Below are positions 45,850-55,757 of a DNA stretch of 64,000 bases, piece after piece. Both the position numbers and the translations under genes were made by a program. Source of the DNA: Haladaptatus pallidirubidus. GTDB taxonomy: Archaea; Halobacteriota; Halobacteria; Halobacteriales; Haladaptataceae. The notes under the pieces are model-generated. The model was not told the DNA's origin. It was given only the letters and a program-made list of their open reading frames with translations, and did no database searches. The stretch is from positions 434,001-498,000 of the forward strand of contig NZ_CP085307.1 in assembly GCF_020700235.1 (NCBI RefSeq), written 5' to 3'. Every line of letters starts with the position of its first letter. Position 1 is the first letter of the stretch.

Positions 45850-46448
45850 TTACTTCACCACCCTAGATGGAACACCATTTACTTGAAAACGATATTTCAC
45901 AGTTGTTGATGCTTTTCCGGGGATACACTGCTGTAATTGAGGTTTCATTCTCGAGTAGATCAGTGGGCGTTCCTTCGAAGACGATCTCTCCCTTGCGAGC
46001 ACCCACTTCCGGCCAAGGTCGATCACCCAATCGTCGTTCTTCACGATGTCTAAGTTGTGTTCGATTACGATGGCCGTGTTTCCTACCTCCACTAACCAGT
46101 TCAGAACCGAAAATGATTGCTCTAAATCAGCCATGTGGAATCCAGTTGTCTGTTCGTCTACCACATAGACGCTCCTGTCTTGTGCAGTTCTCTCGAGACC
46201 TTGATGTGTTGGTATTCACCACCAGACAGCGTCAGGAGCAACCTCCCGAACATGAGATAATTCAAGTCGACATCGTTGAGTGCTTCGAGCATCCCTCGAA
46301 GCGCTGTGTTCTCGAAGAATTTCAGTACTTTGCTCACTGTCATTTCGAGGATATCAGCGATGGATTCGTCGCGCAATGTGTACTGAAGCACCTCGTCGTT
46401 GTATCCCCTCCTGTCACATGCTTCATAGGTTGATTGGACGGTGTCCAT
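45850..46448 (-). pseudogene. UvrA-like excinuclease ATPase, C-terminal part, frameshifted
   Basis: A first frame carries YEACDRRGYNDEVLQYTLRD, MTVSKVLKFFENTALR and the ABC signature TLSGGEYQHIKVSREL (usual TLSGGEAQR). After a shift at about 46160 the second frame has the Walker B VVDEQTTGFH (usual LDEPTTGLH) and VIEHNLDIVKNDDWVIDLG. A third frame then gives PEVGARKGEIVFEGTPTDLL, the normal UvrA end. The Pro of DEPTTG is also lost. The N-terminal half is absent. The form resembles the short UvrA paralogues linked to drug resistance. It is dead. Confidence 0.8.
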
Positions 46449-46848
46449 GAGAGCATGTCAGGATTCTCAACCGGTCGTAATCCTGTCGCGATTATTCGCC
46501 GAGCAGTCATAACAACTCCACTGTCGAAGCCCCTCCAAACACTACCCTTTCCGTCTCAATACCACCAGTGACTTTCTCATGCACCGAACTCACAAGAATC
46601 GTGTTCTTGTCGATCAACAGCAACCGACTAATCGTCGTGATCGAGAATCGCTTTGAGTTGACCCTTCGCCATATCAACCGGATTTACCGACGGGACAAGC
46701 CCACTGTCACTAAATCAATAACCATTCTTATTGTAGTATCAGATGAATAATTATTCAGCCTTGTCGGATAGATATCACAAATCAGAATTGGGATCGAAGC
46801 TGGATCGACAACTTTCTGTAATGGGTTCCCATTTTGGCTGATAGCAAC

Positions 46849-47553
46849 GTGACTACGATTTCTGTCTCTGTCGTTGTTGATGACCGTGAACCTGCGAATC
46901 TCATTAGAGCTGTCCGTTCCCATCCGAATGTTCATAGTGTAGACATAGACCGTCTTTCTACCGGGGATATAGCTATTCGAGCAGGCAAGATAGAGGCAGT
47001 AACTATAGCGGACAACAATTCGATATCAGTTGGTATCGAACGTAAAACCCCAACTGATTACGTTACATCAGCCTTCAGTGCATCAGGCACGGATCTTTAC
47101 GATCAAGCAGCACGTTTGAGCGAGGTATACACTCATGGTTACGTACTTGTAGAGGGGACACTCGATGAGATGGAGGCTGCTGCAGTTGGTCCAGACCCTG
47201 CGGCTGTTCGGGGATCGCTTGCTTCCTTGACGGCACGACACATCCCGGTAATCCCCTGTTCGGATTGTGAACGGCTTGTCGACGTGGCGATCCGTCTTGG
47301 ACGCAAACACACCGAGGAGCCTGGCATTCGTCGCCTTCCCTCGGGAGCAGTGACGAATCGACATGAACCAGTCACCAAGCGGATCTACGGTTGTATTGAG
47401 GGGATTGGACCTACGATGGCAGACCGACTATACGAAAGATTTCCAACCGTTGCGTCACTAGTTTCAGCTTCATCCGAGGATATCACCTGCATCGAGGGGA
47501 TCGGCAAGGAGCGAGAAGAGGCTATCCGTAAGAGCCTTCATCAAGATGAATAG
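46849..47553 (+). CDS. ERCC4-type nuclease with C-terminal helix-hairpin-helix pair
   Basis: About 234 residues; I favour the GTG at 46849 (TTISVSVVVDDREP); a TTG at 46834 is the alternative. The nuclease domain has VVVDDREPANLI, LSTGDIAI and the catalytic ERKTPTDYV (ERKxxxD), then DLYDQAARLSEVYTHGYVLV. After residue 175 come two HhH motifs: IEGIGPTMADRLYERF and ITCIEGIGKEREEAIRKSL. This is the nuclease half of XPF/Hef without the helicase. Such proteins cut branched or flap DNA in repair. It is divergent from the dead UvrA-like gene. Confidence 0.9.
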   Translation: MTTISVSVVVDDREPANLIRAVRSHPNVHSVDIDRLSTGDIAIRAGKIEAVTIADNNSISVGIERKTPTDYVTSAFSASGTDLYDQAARLSEVYTHGYVLVEGTLDEMEAAAVGPDPAAVRGSLASLTARHIPVIPCSDCERLVDVAIRLGRKHTEEPGIRRLPSGAVTNRHEPVTKRIYGCIEGIGPTMADRLYERFPTVASLVSASSEDITCIEGIGKEREEAIRKSLHQDE

Positions 47554-47738
47554 TCCAACGTACGCCTTTCCATCCCCGTTACTAACGGTGGAGAATAATT
47601 TAGCGAGCACTCGACAGTCAAATCCCCTCATACCTAGTTTCCAGCAATGAACGACCGCCTGGCTGGGAACTTCATGGCGCGATATGCTCGCCTTCCCACT
47701 GTTTATGTCATATTTTTATATACTTCAATAAGTGCTGT

Positions 47739-48008
47739 TCAGTTTTCGTGTGTGACAGAGATGGTTTGCTCGGGGGATATTTTGATGTGATAGCCAGCAT
47801 ATTGGAACTCAATAGCCGGTGCGCCATGATCGTAGAGTGCGTTGAGCGCATCAGGATCAATTGCTTCATAGAGCGGTGGAAGGTCATCTAACGCACACCC
47901 ACTAATGTCGATGACCTCTTGAATAACCATCTCAGTTACCGATGGGGTGAGCGGAGGGTGGTGTCCCGGTACTACTAGTTCTCGTGGTGTGTTAGTCCCA
48001 GAGGGCAT
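47739..48008 (-). CDS. HalOD1 output-domain protein
   Basis: 89 residues. The domain reads TPSVTEMVIQEVIDISGC, LPPLYEAIDPDALNALYDHG and IEFQYAGYHIKISPE, the same layout as the protein at 31301. It lies 100 bases downstream of an HTH_10 gene on the same strand and is probably co-transcribed with it. The role is inferred as a signalling or regulatory partner of the HTH_10 protein. Confidence 0.85.
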   Translation of the reverse strand: MPSGTNTPRELVVPGHHPPLTPSVTEMVIQEVIDISGCALDDLPPLYEAIDPDALNALYDHGAPAIEFQYAGYHIKISPEQTISVTHEN

Positions 48009-48108
48009 TAGATCTCGAATTGGTATTCGGTGGCACGCTAATAGTTAGCTACGACTGACTATGTAAGATGTATATATACTCCAGAAGGGTAGCATACTAC
48101 TGTCTTCT

Positions 48109-48759
48109 TCACTCAGTTTCGTGGAGGAGTGTATTCGCAATGAGATTGCGATACCCGCGGCGGAGCCGTGCTGCAAGTGATTGTCGAGTAATCTCCATTT
48201 CTTGGGCGATGTCTTTGAGTGTGACTTCACGAGGTTCGTTGAAATAGCCAGCTTCGAATGCAGCGATGAGCGCCTCTTCTTGGTCTGTGGTGATGTGATA
48301 TTGCTCGCCGGTTCGCATTTCTGAGAGTGCATAGAGCCGAGTGATTGTGATGTCGATATTATTGTCTTTGCAATAGCGTTGGAACTGTGTAATCCCAGTG
48401 CTATCCACCGTTCGTAACTCGAATTGCCACTTCGTCTCTGAGCCAGTTGCCGAGAGCAATACGATGTCTATTTCTGCGATTCCCTTGAGAATACCCTCAA
48501 CATCCGTATTCCATTTGGTCCGAAAGAGGCCACCTCCCTCAACTTCATCCACGAAATCGACCGATTGCACGGCAGGATTATCTTTGAAATGGGCAGCAAT
48601 ATTTGTAATCTTCGGTCCCCAAACCCAGAAGTAGGGGATGAGTGCGTGATTCGTTGGAATCATACGTTCGAGCTCGATCTCAACGTCCGGAAAGTCCTGA
48701 AAAATCTGTCCGAGTGGAAATTCGTCAGCCGGGACGGTGAATTCGATAATCGTGGGCAC
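48109..48759 (-). CDS. Bat-type HTH_10 transcriptional regulator
   Basis: 216 residues. The N-terminus PTIIEFTVPADEFPLGQIF is paralogous to the regulator at 31603 (TIVEVSFPAKQFALEHTL). The middle contains GLFRTKWNTDVEGILKGI and KWQFELRTVD. The HTH_10 is ITTDQEEALIAAFEAGYFNE, then IAQEMEITRQSLAARLRRGY. It is followed by a HalOD1 gene, repeating the pairing seen at 31.3-32.3 kb. Confidence 0.9.
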   Translation of the reverse strand: MPTIIEFTVPADEFPLGQIFQDFPDVEIELERMIPTNHALIPYFWVWGPKITNIAAHFKDNPAVQSVDFVDEVEGGGLFRTKWNTDVEGILKGIAEIDIVLLSATGSETKWQFELRTVDSTGITQFQRYCKDNNIDITITRLYALSEMRTGEQYHITTDQEEALIAAFEAGYFNEPREVTLKDIAQEMEITRQSLAARLRRGYRNLIANTLLHETE

Positions 48760-49094
48760 AACTCATTGTCGAGGTCCATTTGGGTAAACTCTGGGGTGGT
48801 TGGAGATGTCTTTGACTGCGAGCGGTGGGGATCGATATTTATTTCGAACCAATCAGTGCTCACTGTGTGACTGCACGAAGTTCGAAAATCGAGGGAGCAA
48901 CAGATACCCAACAGTACACCAAACATACATAATCTGCTTTCACTGTGTAACTTGGAGTACTTACGGGCGTCACTTGAATCGTCTCCCACACCCGATTGGG
49001 AGCGCATACTCGCTGTCTTACGGGTGCGCGAATATCATAGAAAATAGACAGAAATTCATATCATATATGTACATTAGTTCACTAACGCCTTCGA
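48760..49094. other. Intergenic region, no gene seen
   Basis: AT-rich toward 49050. It probably carries the promoter of the HTH_10/HalOD1 unit. No supported coding frame. Confidence 0.5.
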
Positions 49095-50552
49095 CTATTT
49101 TGTACGTCCAGTGGTCGTATCTGCTGCAAAGATTGAGGAGCGAATACGACCGTCCATATCAGAGGGAACTGAACAGTCATGTGCATGAAGTAGTGTAGGC
49201 GCAAGGTCAAGAATCGAAATGTCGTCGATCGTTCCGGTAGTAAACAGTGGTCCGGTAGCAGCAAACAGACCAGATCGGGTGTTAACGCCGCACCACGTAT
49301 CGTGATTCCGGGTGAAAATCTCGGCCCCACCGACTGTATCCGAGATATGAATACTGGGTGCTTTGTCAACCACGATATCAGGCCACTCATCAGCATACGG
49401 ACCGTTGTAGACATCTTCCCCTCGATATACTTCCCGCGCAATTGGCTTTCCGTCAGGTGTTTGCAGCCGTTTTAGTTTGTCAATGAGCTCTCCGCGTACC
49501 GATTCGTAACGTGGGACGTCCACGTTGAGATAGAGGGGACCTTGCGCGCTCGCGATTGCTGTTGTCTCCTCCCAATTTGCCGTGTCTAGTTTTCCCCGGC
49601 CAACATTTCCTTCATCATTCGGAAGTCGATTTATGAGATCGTCTGGGACGATTTCTGCAGCGACTGATTGGGGATCAAAGGGAATATGCGGATCTACTTC
49701 CTCAAGCGCCTTATTTATTCGATCTGCCGTCACTCCTGCTTGGTGAAGCGTACTGCTTACGTGAGTGTCAAACGACAAATATCCTTCCTGCTCGAGCCAT
49801 CGATTAATATAAAAGACAGTTTGAATCTCGGCATGCCCGTGATCACTCATCAAGATTAAGTTGGTATCGCTATCGAGAAACGATTCGAGGTGATCGTCAA
49901 TCATTTTCCACGCCCGGAGGGTGCGCTCATCGTCCCAGAAATGATGGTGTAGAACGTTGATATAAAACGTTGTTAATTGCAAATAAGAGAGGTCACGGCT
50001 GTCAAGTAGGTATTTGCCAACCTGAAATTGAGTGTCAATTCGATCCAATATTTCTTCATAAGCAGCGGCCCTTTCTGACTCTAGCGATCGTCGCGTTGTT
50101 ACCTGGTAATCAAATCGGTCTTGTAATTCATCTTCGAGTTCGGAGGGCGCCGTAAATCCGGTCGTATCGGCATCTGGCGCACCCGAGATGTATGCTTTCC
50201 CAACTGATTTTGGCGGATACGTGGTTGGCACTCCGAGAACAACCACGCGTTCTTGTTCAGCGAGCTGATCCCAGTATTCGGCATGATCGTGGTATCGCTT
50301 CGCCGGCAGGTAGACATCTTGATTGGCAGTGTCAATGTTATACCACCAATAGATGCCAAGTTTACCGGGATTCTTACCGGTCGCATACGCCTTCCAGTTC
50401 GGCGAAGTCACTGGTGGTAACACGGATTCCAAATCACCGGTGATACCTTGGTCGACGATCCTTTGTAATGTCGGAAGTTCACCTTCTTCGATCCATGGCG
50501 TAAGCAGTTCGAATCCTGCTCCATCGAGGCCGACAACAATCGTTTTTGTCAT
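49095..50552 (-). CDS. Alkaline-phosphatase-superfamily phosphodiesterase/phosphomutase-like enzyme
   Basis: 485 residues. VVGLDGAGFELLTPWIEEG provides the first metal-binding Asp at residue 10. PPVTSPNWKAYATGKNPGKLG is the nucleophile region of the nucleotide-pyrophosphatase branch. LILMSDHGHAEIQ supplies the Asp-His pair, and a further His is in the C-terminal TRNHDTWCGV. Members hydrolyse phosphodiesters or transfer phosphate; archaeal ones are often near sugar or lipid genes. No partner is evident here. Low-GC DNA without genes lies upstream. Confidence 0.88.
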   Translation of the reverse strand: MTKTIVVGLDGAGFELLTPWIEEGELPTLQRIVDQGITGDLESVLPPVTSPNWKAYATGKNPGKLGIYWWYNIDTANQDVYLPAKRYHDHAEYWDQLAEQERVVVLGVPTTYPPKSVGKAYISGAPDADTTGFTAPSELEDELQDRFDYQVTTRRSLESERAAAYEEILDRIDTQFQVGKYLLDSRDLSYLQLTTFYINVLHHHFWDDERTLRAWKMIDDHLESFLDSDTNLILMSDHGHAEIQTVFYINRWLEQEGYLSFDTHVSSTLHQAGVTADRINKALEEVDPHIPFDPQSVAAEIVPDDLINRLPNDEGNVGRGKLDTANWEETTAIASAQGPLYLNVDVPRYESVRGELIDKLKRLQTPDGKPIAREVYRGEDVYNGPYADEWPDIVVDKAPSIHISDTVGGAEIFTRNHDTWCGVNTRSGLFAATGPLFTTGTIDDISILDLAPTLLHAHDCSVPSDMDGRIRSSIFAADTTTGRTK

Positions 50553-51252
50553 GGATAATCCCTCTTTCTGATCATACTGAATCAGTGCAGATACTGGCTA
50601 CATCAATAGTTATTTATCACCTACTGAAAATAAAGTTAAATAAATAAACAGACATTTGTTCGTATGGACATGCCTATGTGCACTTATAATATCAATATAC
50701 CACCCAATATTCCACCAAATAATATCTAGTAATAATTATTTTATCAGGGGAATTTTCCCTGAAGAGATTCATGAAACGTCCACCAGGTATGCTATCACTC
50801 GACATAGTAATAGCGGTTTGATTCTATTGTTAGTTTGGGCCGAATCAGAGAGACCATCTGCATTTTCGTAATGACGGTGTTTACTACGGGGTTAATATGA
50901 GCCAAGCTTTCATTATTTTTGATGGTGGAGAATCCAAGTCATATCACTTACCACTTCGGTTCGGCGGTGGTTAATTGACGAGGACGGCCTCGTTTATGAG
51001 TGCTGGAACTATGGAACGACATTGGAAGCTACGAATCAGTGGTCCTCACCTGTGGCTCGAACAAAATCGCCGTATTTGATGTCTCATAGCCTAACTTCAG
51101 TAATATTTTTTAATCTTATCATGGGATAAAATTTATGGTGGTCTTCCAGATACGTTCTTCGACGGAGCGATTGGTCTGCTTGGAGAACGAATGTTTCTTG
51201 TAGTACAGTATGAAACGACAGGGTTTTCTTTGGAATTGTTGACGCTCAAAGC
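50553..51252. other. Long AT-rich intergenic region
   Basis: About 700 bases with many A/T runs (50625-50750 especially). Short open frames on the plus strand lack any domain or composition typical of this genome. I see no RNA gene. Confidence 0.5.
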
Positions 51253-51462
51253 GTGACTGATGTCAACTGGTTTCGCGATGCGACAGAAATTGTGTTACCG
51301 ATTGGCGTGCTGGATGAGTACTGTGACGAGCTTGAACGCCAATTCATGATCACCGTAGTCGGCGAGCAGGACACAATTCGTCTCATTGGTAGTCCTGTCG
51401 TTATCTCTGAGGTGCGTGACTGGCTTATATCGAAAGATATCATTGCTCCAAAATCTGAATAG
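51253..51462 (+). CDS. Small conserved haloarchaeal protein (VNG_1110C-like)
   Basis: 69 residues with a GTG start: TDVNWFRDATEIVLPIGVLD, then YCDELERQFMITVVGEQDTI and RLIGSPVVISEV. The IGSPV step after a short strand, and the overall length, match a small conserved haloarchaeal family that I recall under this name; the function is unknown. It is acidic and soluble. It converges on a small zinc-finger-like gene. Confidence 0.65.
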   Translation: MTDVNWFRDATEIVLPIGVLDEYCDELERQFMITVVGEQDTIRLIGSPVVISEVRDWLISKDIIAPKSE

Positions 51463-51502
51463 GGTTGGACAACCCAGGTCTTATCCGCTTCTCGGCGGTT
51501 GC

Positions 51503-51745
51503 TCAAGTGAACGGTGAGTTCGATTCTCCCGTATGAAAGTAGATCACCCGTTTATTGCTTGAAAATTGGATGTTGTCTTCCACGTCATATTGAGCGGTAC
51601 AGCGGCGGGGATACCGTGTGAAAAAGTCGAACGGGGTTCCTGGGAAGAGATCCTCCCATCGGATTCCCTGTTTGATCACGATTCGTTGGTCGTACGATTT
51701 TCCACAGATGGGGCACTCATCCGTGTCTGGTGTCAGCGCAGGCAT
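51503..51745 (-). CDS. Small protein with a CxxC zinc-binding pair
   Basis: 80 residues. TDECPICGKSYDQRIVIKQG provides a CxxC, and a third Cys lies in RYPRRCTAQYDV; the fourth ligand is not obvious. Composition is acceptable for the genome. It may be a small zinc-ribbon-like protein; no family is recognised. Confidence 0.45.
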   Translation of the reverse strand: MPALTPDTDECPICGKSYDQRIVIKQGIRWEDLFPGTPFDFFTRYPRRCTAQYDVEDNIQFSSNKRVIYFHTGESNSPFT

Positions 51746-52602
51746 GATGTACTCTAGTTTGTCTCGTCAAGGATAGGTTTGACGGCGCTCGTCATTCCTC
51801 AAACCGTGTCATCGTCAAGGAATCAGTCATAAGAGACACACCAGCATCGTTGTTGATTACACGTATGAGAATTGGGGTCTCCAAGTGTGAAGGTGTACCC
51901 TCCACGTTCAGACCAGTTATGCATTCATTGAAAATCGAATCCTATCTGTTCAGTCTCGTCGAAGACGAGTTTATCGTTACGTTCGAATTTATCCCGAGTG
52001 TACCATTTACCTCATTTACTAAGTCTATTATTTCGTTGACGTCTTTTTTGCGGAATTCTGATTTATAAAGTTACAACCTGAAATAGCACCAGTTGATGCT
52101 GCGACAGCCGCGCAGAAGGTTCGGCGCGGAAATTCCATATATATTATTAAAACCAAAAATCGAGCATACTCCTTTGGCCGGAAATTAATATGTTGTACGC
52201 CCTCATCGATAGTGAACGCGTTATACCTCTATGTAGATGGATTTGAAATGGTTATCTATCTCATGGGTTATCGTATCTATAAAATAACTATGATTTATTT
52301 AGTTCAAAAATTGATATCAATATCACAACAACGCTTTTTTGGTAGTTACTTTTGACGCCAACTTTCTACGTCATTAGGCGCGTCTCTTGTACGGCCTTCG
52401 ATTCGGAATTCGCTGATACCTACAGCCATTATCGTCTTACTCGCTCAGCGGGATAGAGATCTCCTGCGGAGAGGATTCGACACCGCGGGTGCGGCCGGCA
52501 CCGCGCGCCACAGTCGTCTCTATAATCGTCGGTCGATAATTTCGTCAAGTGGTGGGTCTTAGTAGCGTGTTTGTTATCGTTGGTTTGTCGTCCTGTGCTG
52601 GG
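51746..52602. other. AT-rich gap with degenerate sequence
   Basis: A plus-strand frame at 51850-52068 lacks a domain and is not called. 52095-52130 reads VDAATAAQKVRRGN, faintly like the start of the SWIM family, but is too short to claim. 52345-52430 on the minus strand holds a 27-codon frame (VGISEFRIEGRTRDAP). A GC-rich patch at 52485-52515 has palindromic text. None is a supported gene. Confidence 0.4.
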
Positions 52603-53631
52603 TCACCGGTTAGGGTAGACCATCTTCTTTAACCCCTTTTGAGCCTCCATTTGATCGAACGCCGTCTCAAGGTCCTCAAGTCCGAATTCGTCGGTGACGA
52701 GCGTATCGACATCGATTCGACCGTTATCGAGCAGGGTCACCGCCCGTGAGAACGTGTTCGGCGTGAGCGAGTAACTTCCGACAACCTCGCGCTCTTCGAA
52801 GAACAGGTCGAACGGCGAGAGTTCGACCGTCGCGTCTTCGGGGGGAACGCCGAAGACGAGCGTTCGCCCACCCGGCCCCGTAAGGGCATGGGCCTGTGTG
52901 ATGGTTTCGGGGAATCCGACAGCTTCGATGGCAACGTCGACGTCACCGACGAGATCTGGAATGACGGCTGTCGGGTCCTTGTCACCCGGATCCACCGCGT
53001 GATCGGCCCCGGCTTTGAGGCCAACTTTCCGTCGCGCAGCAACTGGTTCGGAGAGGACGATGGTCCCCGCGCCACTCGTCCGCAGCGTCTGGACGAGCAG
53101 CTGGCCAATGAAACCTCCACCAATCACAACGACAGTTTCACCGCTCGTCAGGTCGACCTGATCGATACCGTTGATAACGCAACCGAGTGGTTCAGCGAAC
53201 GAAGCAGTTCGGTAGTCGAGATCGCCGATGCGCTCAACGTTCCCAATGGGGACGGTTGCGTACTCTGCAAACGCACCGTCGATAATATTTTTGGCCGCCC
53301 CACCGATGGAAGTGAGGTCGTGACAAAGATTCTCCCGACCGGACTTGCACGCTCGGCACTCGTTGCAGGGAATCGAAGGGTTGATCGCCACCCGGTCTCC
53401 CACCTGGAAGGCATCAACATCGTCGCCGACAGCGGCGACCTCGCCGGCACTCTCGTGACCCGGTACCATTGGGTAGTCGACCGTGAGCGACCCAGTGTAC
53501 ATGTGCAAATCCGTCGTACAGACGCCACAGGCATTGATCTCGATGAGTAGTTCGTGCGGAGCAGGCACCGGTCGCTCCGTGTCGTCGATCTTGACCGTGT
53601 GGTCGTCGGTTAGTGTGGCGGCCTTCATCAT
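52603..53631 (-). CDS. Zinc-dependent medium-chain alcohol/polyol dehydrogenase
   Basis: 342 residues. Catalytic zinc ligands lie in INACGVCTTDLH and PMVPGHESAGEV. The structural zinc loop CNECRACKSGRENLC is complete. The Rossmann motif VVIGGGFIGQLLVQ follows, with SEPVAARR at the end of strand 2. The set resembles sorbitol, threonine or glucose dehydrogenases that oxidise a secondary alcohol with NAD(P)+. It is divergent from the HAD gene across 168 bases. A sugar or polyol substrate is likely; which one is not visible. Confidence 0.92.
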   Translation of the reverse strand: MMKAATLTDDHTVKIDDTERPVPAPHELLIEINACGVCTTDLHMYTGSLTVDYPMVPGHESAGEVAAVGDDVDAFQVGDRVAINPSIPCNECRACKSGRENLCHDLTSIGGAAKNIIDGAFAEYATVPIGNVERIGDLDYRTASFAEPLGCVINGIDQVDLTSGETVVVIGGGFIGQLLVQTLRTSGAGTIVLSEPVAARRKVGLKAGADHAVDPGDKDPTAVIPDLVGDVDVAIEAVGFPETITQAHALTGPGGRTLVFGVPPEDATVELSPFDLFFEEREVVGSYSLTPNTFSRAVTLLDNGRIDVDTLVTDEFGLEDLETAFDQMEAQKGLKKMVYPNR

Positions 53632-53799
53632 AATATGCCAACGAATGCCACCGTAAAGAGGATGGTGAAATTTTGCGCTGAATAATGACTCTATGATCTA
53701 AATCCCATCAGAGTCTATTTTCTGGTGTCTACGATCCGTTTTTCACCGATCGTGTGCGTGGCCACAATCGGCTTATAGCGAGGGTTGAAGGTCTAGGGT

Positions 53800-54450
53800 A
53801 TGCCCCAGTTTCAGGCTGTCCTGTTTGATATGGACGGCGTGCTTGTCGACTCTGAGCCATTTTGGCAGCAGTTCTGGCGCGAACAGATTTTCGTCCATGC
53901 AGAAAACGGTACTCCAAGTCTGGACGACGTAACTGGCCGTAATTTCCGTGAGAGCCTCGAAGATCTTGCAGCTACATATGGCCTGCCGAATACCCCCGAG
54001 CGATATGCGCGGCAATTCGAAATGACTGCTAAGACAGTCTATGGCGACCACGTGTCGATTACACCTGGAATGCCTGACTTCTTTGCTACGCTTCGCGACC
54101 ACGGTGTCAACGTTGGAATCGTCTCGTCGGCACCAGCTGATTGGATTGAAATAGTCATCGAGCGGTTTGATTTAGCACCGGTCGATCTCATCGTGAGTGC
54201 TGAATATATCGATCGGCCAGGCAAACCAGAACCCTTCATCTACGAGCATGCAGCTACTGAACTCGATATTGATCCTTCTTCGTGTCTCGTGATCGAAGAC
54301 TCAGTAAACGGTGTCCAAGCAGCGGCACAAGCAGGCTGTACTGTGATCCGGTTTTGTCATGGAGCTACTGTAGAGGCTACCGATCACACCGATTTTGTCG
54401 CTAACTCTTCAGCCGACCTTCAGCGAATGATCCTCGGATTGCTCTCTTAG
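53800..54450 (+). CDS. HAD-superfamily phosphatase/phosphomutase (beta-phosphoglucomutase-like)
   Basis: 216 residues. The four HAD motifs are present: VLFDMDGVLVDSEPFW (motif I), GIVSSAPADW (II), GKPEPFIYEHAATEL (III Lys) and VIEDSVNGVQAA (IV), with a C1 helical cap. It hydrolyses a small sugar phosphate or moves phosphate within one. It lies between the alcohol dehydrogenase and the NAD(P)HX dehydratase; a phosphorylated sugar product is plausible. Confidence 0.92.
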   Translation: MPQFQAVLFDMDGVLVDSEPFWQQFWREQIFVHAENGTPSLDDVTGRNFRESLEDLAATYGLPNTPERYARQFEMTAKTVYGDHVSITPGMPDFFATLRDHGVNVGIVSSAPADWIEIVIERFDLAPVDLIVSAEYIDRPGKPEPFIYEHAATELDIDPSSCLVIEDSVNGVQAAAQAGCTVIRFCHGATVEATDHTDFVANSSADLQRMILGLLS

Positions 54451-54636
54451 TGTTCGTGCTCGCCTATTGCTGAAAATGTATCGGCTCAAGCGTATACACT
54501 TGCCTCCGGAGAGAGATGTACGCCTCACCGTCAGCACTGAAAACTGGGGAACGATTATCTGTTGTGATATGATCTACGAAGAACTTGGAGAGTCAGGCAG
54601 TAGAACTAACTGTACAACTGAGAATGATAGAACGCT

Positions 54637-55413
54637 ATGAACCGTCTTTTACAATCACTTCCAAATCGATCTGGCGAAGATACTGAGCAAGATAACATGG
54701 TCGGAGTTATCGCCGGTAGTGTCGACTTCACCGGGCAACCGTCACTTACCGGTTTGGCCGCCCTTCGAACGGGGGCAGATCATGTTCGGACGCTCACACC
54801 GGCAGAAATTCACCCAATCGTCGCAAGTCATTCGCCAAATCTGCTCGTTGGTCGATATCCTGGTGAGGGGTTTTCCGAGAAGGCGATCGACCGCGCGGTC
54901 GAACTGGGTCACTGGGCCGACGCACTCGTCGTTGGGCCTGGACTTACCCGGTCAGATGGAACTGCAGTCCGTAAAATGCTCAAAAAGATCGATCTACCGG
55001 TCGTTGTTGATGCGGTCGCAATCGAACCGGCGCTCGGTATCGATCTTTCTAACACTATTTTCACACCCGACGATTCGGAAAAAGAGGCTATCGTTGAAGA
55101 ACACGGTTCATTAGAAGCATTTTCTGAATCAACGGGGGCAGTCGTTGTGGCGACTGGCGACACCGATACTATCATCGCCGAGGGAGAACGAACAAACAAC
55201 AACACTGGATCGGCAGCGCTGACTGTCGCTGGAACAGGAGATACGTTGGCGGGTATCGTTGCCTCGCTACTCAGTCAAGGACTACCACGTGCCGAGGCGG
55301 CCGAACTTGGCGCGTGGATCGTCGGAAAAGCCGGTGAACTTGCGACTGCGGACTATGGTACGGGTCTCGTTGCAACAGATGTTATCGACCGGATACCCAA
55401 TGTTATTCGGTGA
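54637..55413 (+). CDS. ADP-dependent NAD(P)HX dehydratase-like (ribokinase-fold) protein
   Basis: 258 residues. The fold is that of the C-terminal (NnrD/YjeF-C) domain: GVIAGSVDFTGQPSLTGLAA, LVVGPGLTRSDGT, PVVVDAVAIEPAL, then the anion hole VAGTGDTLAGIVASLL with the catalytic Asp. It lacks the NnrE epimerase half, which is fused in many archaea, so either that half is encoded elsewhere or the protein has another small-molecule kinase role. Residues 1-20 form a hydrophilic extension. Confidence 0.85.
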   Translation: MNRLLQSLPNRSGEDTEQDNMVGVIAGSVDFTGQPSLTGLAALRTGADHVRTLTPAEIHPIVASHSPNLLVGRYPGEGFSEKAIDRAVELGHWADALVVGPGLTRSDGTAVRKMLKKIDLPVVVDAVAIEPALGIDLSNTIFTPDDSEKEAIVEEHGSLEAFSESTGAVVVATGDTDTIIAEGERTNNNTGSAALTVAGTGDTLAGIVASLLSQGLPRAEAAELGAWIVGKAGELATADYGTGLVATDVIDRIPNVIR

Positions 55414-55643
55414 GTTTACTCTCGATTCGGTACCACGGTTGCATGTCTTCCTGCAGTTTCGCCACAGCTGTTGTTCACAGAATACAGGACGGTTGGTTTC
55501 TTCGATGGGATTCGATCGCGGTGATCGGTGACAACGAAGCCGTCGTGCGATTTCGAACTTCCCGCATCTGACCTTCGCTCTGCTTTCGACAATGGCAGAG
55601 TGGATGTATTCGAAAAAGTAGTTCACAGAAAACACAGCGTGGA
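55414..55643. other. Gap before the TnpB element
   Basis: No supported gene. A plus-strand scrap at 55530-55640 reads CDFELPASDLRSAF and VDVFEKVVHRKHSV in an open frame that runs into the element; it may be the remains of the interrupted locus. Confidence 0.35.
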
Positions 55644-55757
55644 TGCCCCGAGGCTTGACCTCGGGGAGGAAGCGCGTCGATACACGACACAAACCACACA
55701 CATCGGCAGGTCCACTCCCATAACTGTAAGTAACCGAGCCACCATATGTGAAACGTC

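Noticed and set aside
51850..52068. Plus-strand frame of 72 codons
   Set aside because: Rich in Phe, Ile and Ser, unlike the acidic proteins here, and without a recognisable domain.
52470..52520. GC-rich patch with palindromic text, considered as a tRNA or small RNA
   Set aside because: No cloverleaf or known RNA motif could be drawn; left as an unexplained patch.
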